From the NCBI RefSeq assembly GCF_027594505.1, contig NZ_CP115149.1, forward strand, positions 1,530,503 to 1,594,502: a stretch of 64,000 nt of DNA, given 5' to 3'. Source of the stretch: Tepidiforma flava. GTDB lineage: Bacteria > Chloroflexota > Dehalococcoidia > Tepidiformales > Tepidiformaceae. How positions within the stretch are numbered: the first letter of the stretch is position 1; the number at the start of each line of letters is the position of its first letter. The notes beneath the pieces are model-generated. The model was not told where the DNA came from. It ran no database searches and was given only the letters and a program-made list of their open reading frames with translations. The translations under genes were made by a program, and so were the position numbers. Positions 25,901-33,379 of this stretch are shown piece after piece.

Positions 25901-28172
25901 TCTTCCGCGTCTGGTACTGCACGATGCCGCCCGCCTGCGCCGTCTCCCCGATGCTCGCCTCGCGGAAGTTCGGCTCCGCATCGATGTCCATCGGCTTCGA
26001 CCGGATCGGCCGGTACTCGCCGGTCAGCGGGTCGCGGTACGTGATCGACAGCCAGTCGAACCCCACGCCCTGCAGCAGGATGCGCGAGAGCGCCTCGAAC
26101 TGTTCCCGCAGGTCCTGCCCGCCCTGCAGCAGCGCCGTCAGTTCGGAAAGCGCCTGCCGGCGCACCGCCTCGCCGACCCGCTCGCGCACCTTCCGGTGGT
26201 TCGCCAGCGCCTGCCCGAGCAGCGCCGCCACGGCCTCCAGGTGCCCTATCGCCTCGGGGTCCAGCGGCCGGTCGGTCAGCCGCGACATCAGCAGCAGCCC
26301 CTCCTCCTCCCCCTCGTGCCGCAGCGCCACCGCCGCCACGCGCTTCACCCCCGCGGCCCGGTTCCGCTCCGCGATTGGGCCTTCGAACTCCTCGATGGGG
26401 GCCTCGATGACGCGGGTTTCCCGCAGCCGCTCCAGCAGCGCCCCGAAGCTCTCCCGCGGCGCCGTATACCCCGGCCGCGTCGACCGCCGCCGCAGGCTGT
26501 CCACCACGCGCAGGTGCCGCGGCCCGGCCGTCACCCAGAGCGCGAGGCCGTCGAAATCGACGGTCGCCTGCAGCCGCGTCGAGAGCGCCTCGAAGAAGGC
26601 CTCCGGGCCCTCGCCCCGGTTCAGCAGCAGCGCCAGCTCGTTCAGGATGCGCGCCCGCTCGTAGGCGCGCGCCGTATCGAGCAGCCGCCGCCGGTTTCCC
26701 ACGCCCACCGCCAGCAGCCGGCACAGGGTCGCCACGAACGCCCGGTCCGGCGCGTCGAACGGCTCGTCCGCGGTCCGCGCAAGGTGCAGGGTTCCGACCA
26801 GCTCCCCGCCGTCCTGCAGCAGCGCCGCCAGCCCGCGCCGGTAGCCGGCAGCCGCCACCATCCGGCCGAACTCCGTCAGCGATTCGGCCGTCCGGTACTG
26901 GTAGATGCCGTCGGCATCGAACGGCAGCCGGATGCTCGGCGCCGTCGCCCGCGGGAACGTCATCCCCGCCCGCAGCCGCCCCTCCGGCCGCGTCCCGACC
27001 ACGCGGAGCTGCTCGCCATCCGGTTCGGCCGCCGCCAGCGCGACCCAGTCGTACCGCAGCGCCTGCGGCAGCACCGCGCACAGGTCATCGAACACCTGCT
27101 CCAGCGGCGTGCCGACCGAGAGGTGCGCCGCCAGCTCGTTCAGCGCCCGCGCCCGCGAAGCCTCCACCGCCTCCCGCCGCCGCCGCGCATCGGCGGTCAG
27201 CGCCTGCGACAGCAGCGCCCGCAGCAGCCCGATGAAGCCGAGCTCCTGCTCGTCGAACCGCCGGTGCGCCCGCCGCGCCACGATGAGCAGCCCGGCCGTC
27301 TCGCTCCCCTCGCGCAGGATGCCGACGGCCGCCCGGCCGTACCCGGCCAGCGCCAGCCCGTCATCCGGGCTCGCCCCCGCCTCCGGCCGGAACTGCAGGA
27401 CATCGCCGCGCCGGCCCAGCGCTTCGATATACGCGTTCCCCTCGTCCGTCGGCGGCAGGCCGGCGTGCACGCCCGGCGGGTGCTCCCCGGCGAGCGCGAA
27501 GCCGCCCGGCCCGCGCAGGACGAGCCCCGTGTAGTCGACCGGGAGCGCCTCCGGCAGCAGCCCGGCCAGCGAAGAAAACAGCGTCTCGAACGATTCCCCG
27601 CGCGCGAGGGCCGCGCCCAGCTCCGCGGCAGCCCGGGCGCGCGCCGCCGCGGCGTTTGCGGCCCGCAGCTCCCGCTCCCGCGCGGCTGCCGCGCCCAGCA
27701 GCGCCGCCGCCTCGCGGAGGAGCGCGCACGCCCGCTCTCCCGGCAGCTCCGCCGTCCGCCAGCCGGCGACCAGCAGCCCCACCGGCTCGCCCCGCTCGAA
27801 CAGCGGGCTCACCCAGCCGGAGCCGTACCCCAGCCGCCCCAGCGAAACCGCCGCCGGGTGGTCCGCCGCCTCACCCGCGGCGAACGCAGCCCCCGCCGCC
27901 AGCTGCCCCGCGAGGTCCAGCCCCACGCTCTCCGCCGGCAGCACCCGGCCGATGACCGCCGGCTCGTGCTCCACCGGCCACGACCCGGCCACCCGCACGG
28001 CCTCGCCGCTTCCCTCGCTCACGAACAGCGTCGCGAGGGCGCACCCGGCCGCCTCGCCCAGCACCGCCGCAAACCGCGCGAACCGCTCCGGGAGCGGCCC
28101 GCCGCCCGCCGCGATCACCGCGAGCTCCTGCACGACCGCCCGGTCGCGGGATGTGAGGCCTCGGCCCGTCAT
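19887..28172 (-). CDS. giant multi-GAF hybrid sensor histidine kinase
   Basis: This is a 2,761-residue soluble sensor with no membrane helix. I count about 14 GAF-like domains over residues 1-2260, roughly 160 residues each. The first six are linked by LNELA-type helices and the last eight by very similar AEEQRI-type helices and LIADIVGPAMAN blocks. Then come a PAS domain (about 2262-2370), HisKA with phosphoacceptor H2403 in VAHELNNPL, HATPase_c (NLVTNAEHAL, DTGTGM, GTGLGLPLSY) and a receiver domain with acceptor D2677 (ILCDYRL) and a LLAKPYG lysine. It should autophosphorylate and pass phosphate to its own receiver. The GAF ligands are unknown. It is divergent from the M23 peptidase. Confidence 0.88.
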   Translation of the reverse strand: MTGRGLTSRDRAVVQELAVIAAGGGPLPERFARFAAVLGEAAGCALATLFVSEGSGEAVRVAGSWPVEHEPAVIGRVLPAESVGLDLAGQLAAGAAFAAGEAADHPAAVSLGRLGYGSGWVSPLFERGEPVGLLVAGWRTAELPGERACALLREAAALLGAAAARERELRAANAAAARARAAAELGAALARGESFETLFSSLAGLLPEALPVDYTGLVLRGPGGFALAGEHPPGVHAGLPPTDEGNAYIEALGRRGDVLQFRPEAGASPDDGLALAGYGRAAVGILREGSETAGLLIVARRAHRRFDEQELGFIGLLRALLSQALTADARRRREAVEASRARALNELAAHLSVGTPLEQVFDDLCAVLPQALRYDWVALAAAEPDGEQLRVVGTRPEGRLRAGMTFPRATAPSIRLPFDADGIYQYRTAESLTEFGRMVAAAGYRRGLAALLQDGGELVGTLHLARTADEPFDAPDRAFVATLCRLLAVGVGNRRRLLDTARAYERARILNELALLLNRGEGPEAFFEALSTRLQATVDFDGLALWVTAGPRHLRVVDSLRRRSTRPGYTAPRESFGALLERLRETRVIEAPIEEFEGPIAERNRAAGVKRVAAVALRHEGEEEGLLLMSRLTDRPLDPEAIGHLEAVAALLGQALANHRKVRERVGEAVRRQALSELTALLQGGQDLREQFEALSRILLQGVGFDWLSITYRDPLTGEYRPIRSKPMDIDAEPNFREASIGETAQAGGIVQYQTRKNPNRTPQALMRAGYRRAATAVMTSNEGPEGLLTIGRLENERFDERELEFIQLVAALVGQAAANHRAQLRQQRRTQQEHILNELALFVNDGAPIEAHFARLSRLLLAVEGIDLVSIAAREPLGERYRLLRSSDPAGAAPVFVDDGRVRRMLEAGVRSAQLTAEEAAHEPVVPAELFEGGIGRIACVLLEAGGEPEGVLTIGRRGTQPFDADELRFAELAGALLAYAIANRRRVEQSAAEAEEQRIIAQAAAAVAREQEPRRLADALTEAVGGFIPGPLVRIAFLRGSEMEVVRERDDTVRIPIGPATARALETGEPAVLGPDAPVLFEVSRSEMENSGIATRIVAPARAGGETAGLLLVFSRDAAFRAGEREARLVRLIADIVGPALANLLAEERQRREAEEQRIIGEAAAAVAREVDAYGIMRGLQQVARAFLPKPFAAFGFTREDHIWFPGGPLGEVRLPIGPAFARALAGETLVLAGGPAGTPEAAAQLERFGLRAHVVAPAYSRGEITGLLLLGTRDAAFTPGEREARLARLIADIVGPAMANAMAVERERQEAEDQAVVAAAAAAVARELDPLAIAHALQAVARRFVPQPYVAFGFLDGAQVQFPNRAGGATAVQLGPNFRQALDDGAAVVPPADRRTSPAGALPELDSLGIQAHIIAAASSGGVPVGLLVVGSRDPEFAPGERELRLARLIADIVGPAMANARAAERERQDAEDQRLLAEIAAVAAREGSPDAMVVALQRPMRRLVPLPIVAFGLKEGDRILYPLGDGTVFETAPDQYARLAEEEGQTHADRLPGDLDPRSPLWTMGARAASTTAARAGGRTIGYLVVASRDPDYTFGERELRLLRLIAQIVGPAMENARAAQRAREDAEEQRFLADIAAVATRAATEQELVQQLGREFRWLVPAARLDLLIFDETGGLVSSVNPEVRLPVGFDYADAHALEPVVRTPAEAVTEASRQRQRELGIVRSVNARLAPGGVSMGVLWLGTSDPEFRFTARHLRVIKLAADILGPAMANLRERRRRIEEAEEQRFLADAAAAAARATTDREFVEGLAATFRRLVPRAMAGFFYVEGEQLRDAASGEAWPLGPGVRRAIEARQAVDTLDSPDILPENRERIAAGGLRRWVTTAAASEGEVIGVLIVGTADEAYAFTERDLRLCRLVADIAGPAMANFRERRRRLEEAEDERIVASVAAAAAAARTVGEVVNHLPAVLGERVPGAYAMYGFVRGDAIAYQVTDPEGRRVIGRDELVMRFSPVGREALAAGQGVGNLEPYRATFYGELGLCAYALTSYHAAGGVSGMLMVASRDPAFRFGPRELALLRRVTAVVGPVVETVTAQAERDRQAEEQRILAEVSATAATAQGPTAILLGITPALERFVPKAFAAYGRFDGDELAWPHLLGGELRLPMLPHEFEARSVGQVVVPGEAVPASHFGPNFGFTSVSYTATYSAGAATGLLLVASREPGFAFSERDLALIRRVAQVVGPAIEASIATQERERQAAVYGLILRSLSEAVILSDRTGRPIFANALGQEIVQAIDPDKTANDIDAIAARLPEGLREPFRRAFEDGVGARGRAELAIDGESRHFDYEFVPLDDPQMRVLTVAADVTDEVRREAEEAANRARMERASRLAALGELIGGVAHELNNPLTAILGFAEVLALSDTTGQMGEELAIIQKEALRARNIVRDLLFIARPGAAEHGRVAVADVVGHVQRLRERLWQQAGIEVQVRLADGLAAWGNEHQLTQVLLNLVTNAEHALEGRPVRRIVIEGETDEAGNVRIAVSDTGTGMDEATRARIFEPFFTTKQGVGTGLGLPLSYSIIQSHRGTIDCISTPGTGTTFVITLPAPSEGGAADAAVEAPPPARQATVLVIDDEPSLRKVCRRLVESLGHRCLDAENSGRALELAAEFDPDVILCDYRLATETADAVFEGLEARMPHLIPRAIIATGATTDAGVTALVERYGLELLAKPYGVEDIARVIRERVTGAEESAGGAGQAGSSG

Positions 28173-28306
28173 CGCGTGTTCGCCCTCTCCCCCATCCCTG
28201 AAGTGTCGGATGCTCCCATGCCCGGGCCTATGAGGGAATTCCCCAATCAGACCGCAGTGTCAGCGGCCCCTTCGCGGTCCGCCTCCCGGCCGCCAGCCTT
28301 CCCGCC

Positions 28307-28960
28307 ATGGACACGATCACCTTCGGGCCAGCCCTCATCGACCGCGCCAACTATATCGGATTGCCGATGACCGGGACCATCACGGCAACATTCGGCAGCC
28401 GCACCATCCCCGAGCACGCCGGCGGCCACACCGGCGCCGACATCGCCGCCCCCGCCGGCACCCCGGTCCGCGCGCCGGCCCCCGGCGTCGTGCTCGAAAC
28501 CCGCAGCGGCGACCCCGTCTTCGGCAACGCCGTCGAACTCCGGCACCCCGGCGGCTGGCGGACCCTCTACGCCCACCTCAGCCGCGTCGACGTCCTGCCC
28601 GGCCAGCCCGTCCGTGCCGGCGACGGCCTCGGCCTCTGCGGCTCCACCGGCCTCAGCACCGGCCCGCACCTCCACTGGGGCCTCGCCCGCGGCCACAGCC
28701 CGGCCGTCCGCGGCCCCGGCCTCGCCGACCCCCTCGCCGTCGTCTCGCCGGCCCCGCTGCTCCTCGACGACGCCCGCCTCCTCCGCGCCGCCGCCGCGGC
28801 CATCTACGCCGGGCTCCAGGCCGCCGGCGCCCTCTTCGCCAGCCGCGCCGAAGATGACCTCGCCATCTACCCGCCCGGCTCGCCCGCCCGCCTCATCCTC
28901 GACATCCAGCGCGCCGCCAACCCGTTCCTCGCGCGCTGGCTCGCCCGGGAAGCGGAATGA
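28307..28960 (+). CDS. M23 family metallopeptidase (LytM domain)
   Basis: This 217-residue protein has a LytM-type zinc peptidase core: the HxxxD pair in GGHTGADIAAPAG (about residue 45), LYAHL, and the HxH motif in GPHLHWG (about residue 125). An Ala-rich helical tail follows from about residue 150. Enzymes of this family cut peptidoglycan cross-bridges, but no signal peptide is visible here, which is unusual for a wall hydrolase. The start is uncertain: the ATG at 28307 lacks a ribosome site, and a later ATG at 28367 would still include the whole domain. It diverges from the giant kinase across a 134-bp gap. Confidence 0.78.
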   Translation: MDTITFGPALIDRANYIGLPMTGTITATFGSRTIPEHAGGHTGADIAAPAGTPVRAPAPGVVLETRSGDPVFGNAVELRHPGGWRTLYAHLSRVDVLPGQPVRAGDGLGLCGSTGLSTGPHLHWGLARGHSPAVRGPGLADPLAVVSPAPLLLDDARLLRAAAAAIYAGLQAAGALFASRAEDDLAIYPPGSPARLILDIQRAANPFLARWLAREAE

Positions 28961-28984
28961 TTAAGGAGGCGCTAAGCAGGTGCA

Positions 28985-29051
28985 TCGACAAAACCCCGAT
29001 GGCGCGTATACTCCGCGACGGCGGGTTCTATGGCAGCTATAGAACCCGCCG
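28985..29051 (+). promoter_or_regulatory. promoter and start-site hairpin of the solute-binding protein gene
   Basis: TCGACA (28985-28990) and TATACT (29007-29012) are separated by 16 bases, the best sigma-70-type match in the window. A perfect 13-bp inverted repeat follows at 29019-29051 (arm CGGCGGGTTCTAT, 7-base loop), starting where transcription should begin. It could stabilise the mRNA 5' end or be an operator. GAGGGGG at 29059-29065 is the ribosome site. Confidence 0.6.
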
Positions 29052-29075
29052 AACGAACGAGGGGGATTGCTCAAC

Positions 29076-30899
29076 GTGCCTGACAGCAACAACTACTGGA
29101 CCCGCAGACTCGCCCGCCAGGGCATCACGCGGCGCCGCCTGCTCGGCAGCGCCGCCGTGACCGGCGTCGGCGCTGCCGCGCTCGGCCTCGTCGGCTGCGG
29201 CGGCGGCGATGACGACGACACCGGCGGCCAGCCCACCGCCACCCGCCCGGCCGGCGGCGCCTCGCCCACCGCAGCCGCCTCCCCGACGCAGGTCGCCAAG
29301 CAGAAGGGCGGCGTCGCCAAGTTCACCTCCGCCGGCAACACCTGGGACACCTTCGATATCGACCGCTCCCGCTTCACCCCGGTCTCCACGCTCTTCGGCT
29401 GGACCAACCTCGGCGTCGTCCAGTGGGACAGCTACACGAAGGGCGAAATCGGCGGCGCGCTCGCCGAGAAGTGGGAACAGCCCGACAAGCAGACCATCGT
29501 CTTCACCCTCCGGCCCAACGTCTTCTGGCACGACAAGCCGCCCGTCAACGGCCGCGCCGCCAAGGCCGAGGACATCGCCAAGTTCATCCAGCGCAACGTC
29601 GCCGGCAAGCTCCGCGACGGCACCGACGACCCGAACTTCTACCGCAAGTCCGCCTTCCAGGTCGTCGACAAGGTCGAAGTCGTCGACGAGAAGACCGTCC
29701 GGGTCACCCTCAAGAGCCCAAACCCGTTCTTCCTCAACACCCTCGCCGGCGCCTACGCCAAGGTCCAGGCCCCCGAGGCCATCGACGCCTTCGAAAAGGA
29801 CTACGCCAACCTCAAGCCCGAACTCGTCATCGGCACCGGCGGCTTCATCCTCAAGTCCTTCAAGTCCGAAGGCGAACTCGAACTCGTCCGCAACGAAAAG
29901 TTCTACAAGCAGGTGAACTGGGACGGCGTGAAGTACATGAACCTCTTCACCGACCAGACCGCCCAGCTCGCCGCCTTCGAACAGAAGCAGCTCGACTCCT
30001 TCACGCCCACCCAGAACGCCGTCGCCGATGACCTCCTGAAGCGCTACCAGGGCAAGATCACCGAGTACAAGCAGTTCTCGGCGAACCCGCAGGCCGGCAC
30101 CTACTACGGCGGCGCCGCCCCGTGGAACAACCCGAACCTCATCGGCGCCATCTTCCGCGCCTTCGACCGCCGCGCCCTCGTCCAGTCGCTCCTCCAGGGC
30201 AACGCCGTCCTCTCCGGCAACGTCCCGCCCACGCAGGCCGCCTTCACCATCACCGAGAAGGAGCTCATCACCTTCCCCGGCTACCTCGAGGACCGCGCCA
30301 AGGAAGAAGCCGAGGCCAAGAAGATGTGGGAAGCCGGCGGCGGCCCGGCCCTCGGCGAAATCATCGTCGACATCCCGGACATCTGGGAGGGCCTCTACTC
30401 CGGCGGCGCGGCCCTCATCACCAACCAGCTCCAGAAGGTCCTCGGCAACAAGTTCTCCGCCAAGATCGAGCCCTACTCCACCATCACCACCAAGATCGTC
30501 AAGCAGGAGTACGGCAACGGGAAGAACAACATCTGGTACGGCTGGATCACCGAGATCACCGACCCCGAGCCATCCCTCCTCAACTACCTGAGCTACAACT
30601 CCAAGAACCCGCAGTTCCAGCAGTTCGGCGTCAAGATCGACAAGGTCGACCAGCTCACCGACGCCCTCATGCAGGAGTTCGACATCGCCAAGCGCCAGGA
30701 GATGAACAAGGAGGTCGTCCGCGAACTCATCAAGAACTACGGCGCGGGCGTCCCCTACACCCTCGTCGGCGTCTCCCGCATCATGCGCTGGAACTACTTC
30801 AAGACCGGCGAGATCGTCCCCTTCGTCACCAGCCACCAGGCCGTCACCGAAGCCTGGTTCGACCAGACCGACCCGACCTGGCAGGGCCGCCCGGCCTAG
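29076..30899 (+). CDS. ABC transporter substrate-binding lipoprotein, family 5
   Basis: This 607-residue extracytoplasmic solute-binding protein is of the oligopeptide/dipeptide/nickel class (SBP_bac_5). The N-terminus combines a twin-arginine-like ITRRRLLGS motif with a LVGC lipobox, followed by an Asp/Thr/Pro-rich tether, so it is probably exported folded and lipid-anchored. The body contains TFTLRPNVFWHDKPPVNG-type and AEDI-KFI blocks characteristic of the family. The GTG at 29076 is preferred over TTG at 29067 because GAGGGGG lies ten bases before it and only one before the TTG. No permease or ATPase gene is adjacent. A strong terminator follows. Confidence 0.87.
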   Translation: MPDSNNYWTRRLARQGITRRRLLGSAAVTGVGAAALGLVGCGGGDDDDTGGQPTATRPAGGASPTAAASPTQVAKQKGGVAKFTSAGNTWDTFDIDRSRFTPVSTLFGWTNLGVVQWDSYTKGEIGGALAEKWEQPDKQTIVFTLRPNVFWHDKPPVNGRAAKAEDIAKFIQRNVAGKLRDGTDDPNFYRKSAFQVVDKVEVVDEKTVRVTLKSPNPFFLNTLAGAYAKVQAPEAIDAFEKDYANLKPELVIGTGGFILKSFKSEGELELVRNEKFYKQVNWDGVKYMNLFTDQTAQLAAFEQKQLDSFTPTQNAVADDLLKRYQGKITEYKQFSANPQAGTYYGGAAPWNNPNLIGAIFRAFDRRALVQSLLQGNAVLSGNVPPTQAAFTITEKELITFPGYLEDRAKEEAEAKKMWEAGGGPALGEIIVDIPDIWEGLYSGGAALITNQLQKVLGNKFSAKIEPYSTITTKIVKQEYGNGKNNIWYGWITEITDPEPSLLNYLSYNSKNPQFQQFGVKIDKVDQLTDALMQEFDIAKRQEMNKEVVRELIKNYGAGVPYTLVGVSRIMRWNYFKTGEIVPFVTSHQAVTEAWFDQTDPTWQGRPA

Positions 30900-30928
30900 G
30901 CCCCGGCCCGCACCCGGCCGTCAGCGCG

Positions 30929-30955
30929 GAGGGGCTGCCATCGCGGCAGCCCCTC
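30929..30955. terminator. bidirectional terminator hairpin
   Basis: A perfect 11-bp stem (GAGGGGCTGCC, loop ATCGC) lies between the convergent solute-binding and hypothetical genes. It lacks a long T run and is followed by CCGTCGTTCGCC. Confidence 0.7.
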
Positions 30956-30989
30956 CCGTCGTTCGCCGTCCCGCCCGGCATCCCCGGCC

Positions 30990-31817
30990 TCAGTAATAGG
31001 CCGGGCCTGGGTCCGCCCGCGTCTCCAGCTGCGCCAGCGCCGGCCAGTTCCGCGCATCCAGCCGGAGCAGCGCGGCGTACTTCCGCGCCAGCGCCAGGTG
31101 CCGCTCGTCCTTCGTCACCCGGTAGCGGTTGAAGGCATCCAGCATCTTGTCCGCGATCAGCTGCATATCGATGCCCATCACGTACCGGTCCGAGATCTCG
31201 TTCAGCGCCTCCACGTACACCTCGAAGAAGCGCGCCAGCCGCTCCAGCGTCGACCGGAGCCGCACCCACTCCGCCATGTCGTGCCGCGCCGCCATCTCGT
31301 AGTACCGCCGCCCGAGCGTGATGAAGTACTGCCGGTCCACGTGCGGCGCGCCCCCCATCCGCCCGGCCGCCCGCTTTCGCCCCAGGCTCGCCGGGAACAC
31401 CCCCGAGATGAACAGCGCGTTGTCCCCGTACTTCCGGTACGCCTCGAAGGCGTTCTGGTACGCCCCGCTCGGGTTTGCCGTCTCCTCCACCAGGTCCGCC
31501 AGGTACGGCATGTACCCCCGGCCGGGCCCCAGCGAAAGCTCCGAGGCCTGCAGATACCGCTCCAGCAGCCGCCCCAGGTAGGTCAGCGTCTCCGCGTCCC
31601 GGCTCCGCCGGTTCACGTACAGCGCCTTGATCAGGAACAGGTCCAGGATGTCGCCCAGCCGCAGCGCCGTCAGCTCATCGATGTCGTCGTAGAAATCGCT
31701 GATCAGCTGGTCCACCTTCCGCGCGAAGGCCCACGTCGCCACGTTCGAGCCGTCGTGCGCGCGGATCGTCTCCCGCAGCCCCGCAATCTCCTGCGTCAAC
31801 AGTTCCGGGTCCGCCAT
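30990..31817 (-). CDS. conserved-looking helical protein of unknown function
   Basis: This is a 275-residue, probably all-alpha soluble protein. It has no signal peptide, membrane segment or recognised catalytic motif. It is rich in Arg, Leu and aromatic residues in regularly spaced helices (LISDFYDDIDELTALRLGDIL, LGRRYYEMAARHDMAEW), suggesting a repeat-like or scaffold fold. GGAGGGAGG lies close before the ATG. It is convergent with the solute-binding protein gene and divergent from the small gene at 31979. I cannot name a family. Confidence 0.6.
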   Translation of the reverse strand: MADPELLTQEIAGLRETIRAHDGSNVATWAFARKVDQLISDFYDDIDELTALRLGDILDLFLIKALYVNRRSRDAETLTYLGRLLERYLQASELSLGPGRGYMPYLADLVEETANPSGAYQNAFEAYRKYGDNALFISGVFPASLGRKRAAGRMGGAPHVDRQYFITLGRRYYEMAARHDMAEWVRLRSTLERLARFFEVYVEALNEISDRYVMGIDMQLIADKMLDAFNRYRVTKDERHLALARKYAALLRLDARNWPALAQLETRADPGPAYY

Positions 31818-31964
31818 CGGCCTCCCTCCCTGCTGAACTTCCCTCTTATCCCTAGCGAACGGCAGTCGCGCCCGTCAAGGACATCCGGAACCTCCCCAAC
31901 ACGCGGCGCCCGGCCCCTGCGTCCCGGTCCAGCCCCGCCGTTCCCCGCTCCCCGCCGCGGGCGG

Positions 31965-31970
31965 TAAAGT
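31965..31970 (+). promoter_or_regulatory. -10 box, leaderless start at 31979
   Basis: TAAAGT is followed by eight bases and an ATG. There is no ribosome site. Confidence 0.4.
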
Positions 31971-31978
31971 CTTACGCG

Positions 31979-32197
31979 ATGACGGAAAGCCACGAACCGC
32001 TCCGCCTCGCCGCCCGCTGCCTCTACCTCCAGGTCACCATGGGCGACTTCCGCCAGGGCCGGGGCCTCCTCAACCTCTGCCGCCACATCATCCGCGACGG
32101 CCGCGAATGCGTCGGCCCCTTCCTCGAAGACACCGAAACCGCCTGCGGCCTCTGGGAAGAGCGCCCCCGCTCCGGCACCTACGGCCTCCGCGGCTGA
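31979..32197 (+). CDS. small hypothetical protein
   Basis: This 72-residue protein has three cysteines (in AARCLYL, NLCRHI and RECVG) and a fourth near the end (TACGLWE), plus basic and aromatic residues; a metal-binding or DNA-contacting role is possible but unproven. TAAAGT eight bases before the ATG suggests leaderless expression. The frameshifted acetyltransferase gene starts only four bases after its stop, so the two are probably co-transcribed. Confidence 0.5.
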   Translation: MTESHEPLRLAARCLYLQVTMGDFRQGRGLLNLCRHIIRDGRECVGPFLEDTETACGLWEERPRSGTYGLRG

Positions 32198-32201
32198 CCC
32201 G

Positions 32202-33213
32202 ATGGACGGCGCCCCCGGCTTCGAACCCCTTCCCCTCATCACCGCCGAGGAGTTCGACGCGCTCGCCCCCGAATGGGAGGCCCTCGCCGCCGCCGTCCCC
32301 GGCGCCGCGCCCTTCCACCTCCCGGCCTGGCACCGCGCCTGGCTCAGCGTCTTCGGCGCCGGGGCCGAACCCGTCGTCCTCGCCATCCGCCGCGGCGAAA
32401 CGCTCATCGGCGTCGCCGCGCTCGACCTCCAGCCCGCCGGCGCTGCGCGACCTCGGCGATCCCAACGTGCGCGACCTCGCCGGGCCGCTCGCCATCCCCG
32501 GAGAAGCGCCGGCCGTCGCCGCCGGCATCCTCGAATGGCTGCGCGAAGACTTCACCCGCGCCCTCGACGCCTGGGGCATCCCCGCCGGCGGCCCGTGGCC
32601 GGCCGCGTTCGAAGCCGCCGCCGCACGCTGGGGCTGGAGCTTCGCCGCCGAACCGGAAGCCGTCTGCCCGGGGGTCGACCTCCCGGCATCGTTCGAAGCA
32701 TTCATCGCCAGCCTCCCGAAGCACGACCGCCACGAACTCCGCCGCAAGCTGCGCAACTTCGAGGCTGCCGGCGCCGCCGCCTTCGAACGCCTCACCGGCG
32801 ACGCCGTCGCCGCCCGGCTCGGTCTGCTGTTCGAGCTGATGCGCGCCAGCAGCCCGGCCAAGGCCGCCTTCCTCACCCCCGCGATGGAGACCTTCTTCCG
32901 CGCGCTCGCCCGCGAATTCGCCCCGCGCGGCCAGCTCGCCCTCGGGCTCACCACCCTCGACGGCCGGCCCGCCGGCGTCACCCTCACCTTCGAATTCGGC
33001 GGCACCGTCTTCCTGTACAACAGCGGCTACGACCCGGCCCTCGCCCACCTCGCGCCCGGCCTCATCAGCAAAGCGTGGGCCATCCGCGACGCCATCGAGC
33101 GCGGCGTCCGCCGGTTCGATTTCCTCCGCGGCGACGAGGAGTACAAGCGCCGGCTCGGCGGCCAGCCCCGCCAGCTCCTCCGCCTCCGCCTCGAGGACCG
33201 GGCCGGCCGGTAA
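32202..33213 (+). pseudogene. CelD/BcsL-type GNAT acetyltransferase, frameshifted
   Basis: Two overlapping frames together encode one protein. The first (from ATG 32202) gives a normal N-terminus (FHLPAWHRAWLSVFG ... GETLIGVAALDLQP). The second picks up at about 32440 with LRDLGDPNVRDLAG and continues through LPKHDRHELRRKLRNFE, FLYNSGYD and RRFDFLRGDEEYKRRLGG, the FemAB/CelD-like acetyltransferase signature, to a stop at 33211-33213. The span of 1,012 bases is one more than a multiple of three, so a one-base gain (or two-base loss) near 32430-32445 breaks it. Both halves keep ordinary codon use. This may be a recent pseudogene or an assembly error. Confidence 0.72.
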
Positions 33214-33283
33214 CCTCCCGCAGGGGTCGACCGTTTCCCCCCGTGCCGCTACCGTCGAACACAGGAAGCGAAACCCCCGGAAA

Positions 33284-33379
33284 GGAGGCCCCGCGATGAG
33301 TCCCGACGGCAGTCCCGCGCTGACCGGTCCCGCCCGCGCTGCCGCGGCCGCCCGCCTCCTTTCCGCCCGCCGGCGATAA
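33284..33379 (+). CDS. 27-codon leader ORF with strong ribosome site upstream of mgtE
   Basis: AAAGGAGG at 33281-33288 is followed by a 7-base gap and ATG at 33296. The ORF runs 27 codons to TAA at 33377-33379 and begins MSPDGSPAL, then becomes Ala- and Arg-rich. The ribosome site is as good as any in the window. The position about 70 bases before mgtE and the early Pro/Asp residues recall the MgtL leader peptide of the Salmonella mgtA mRNA (recalled start MEPDPTP), where Mg2+ starvation destabilises translating ribosomes. That parallel is inference; it could also be an unrelated small protein. Confidence 0.45.
   Translation, partial: GGPAMSPDGSPALTGPARAAAAARLLSARRR

Noticed and set aside
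20079-28370. Very long Arg/Pro-rich plus-strand frames opposite the giant kinase
   Set aside because: They are shadows of the minus-strand coding sequence; the minus-strand frame has clear GAF, PAS, kinase and receiver motifs.
29067-29069. TTG start of the solute-binding protein gene
   Set aside because: The ribosome site ends one base before it, too close to work; GTG at 29076 has proper spacing.
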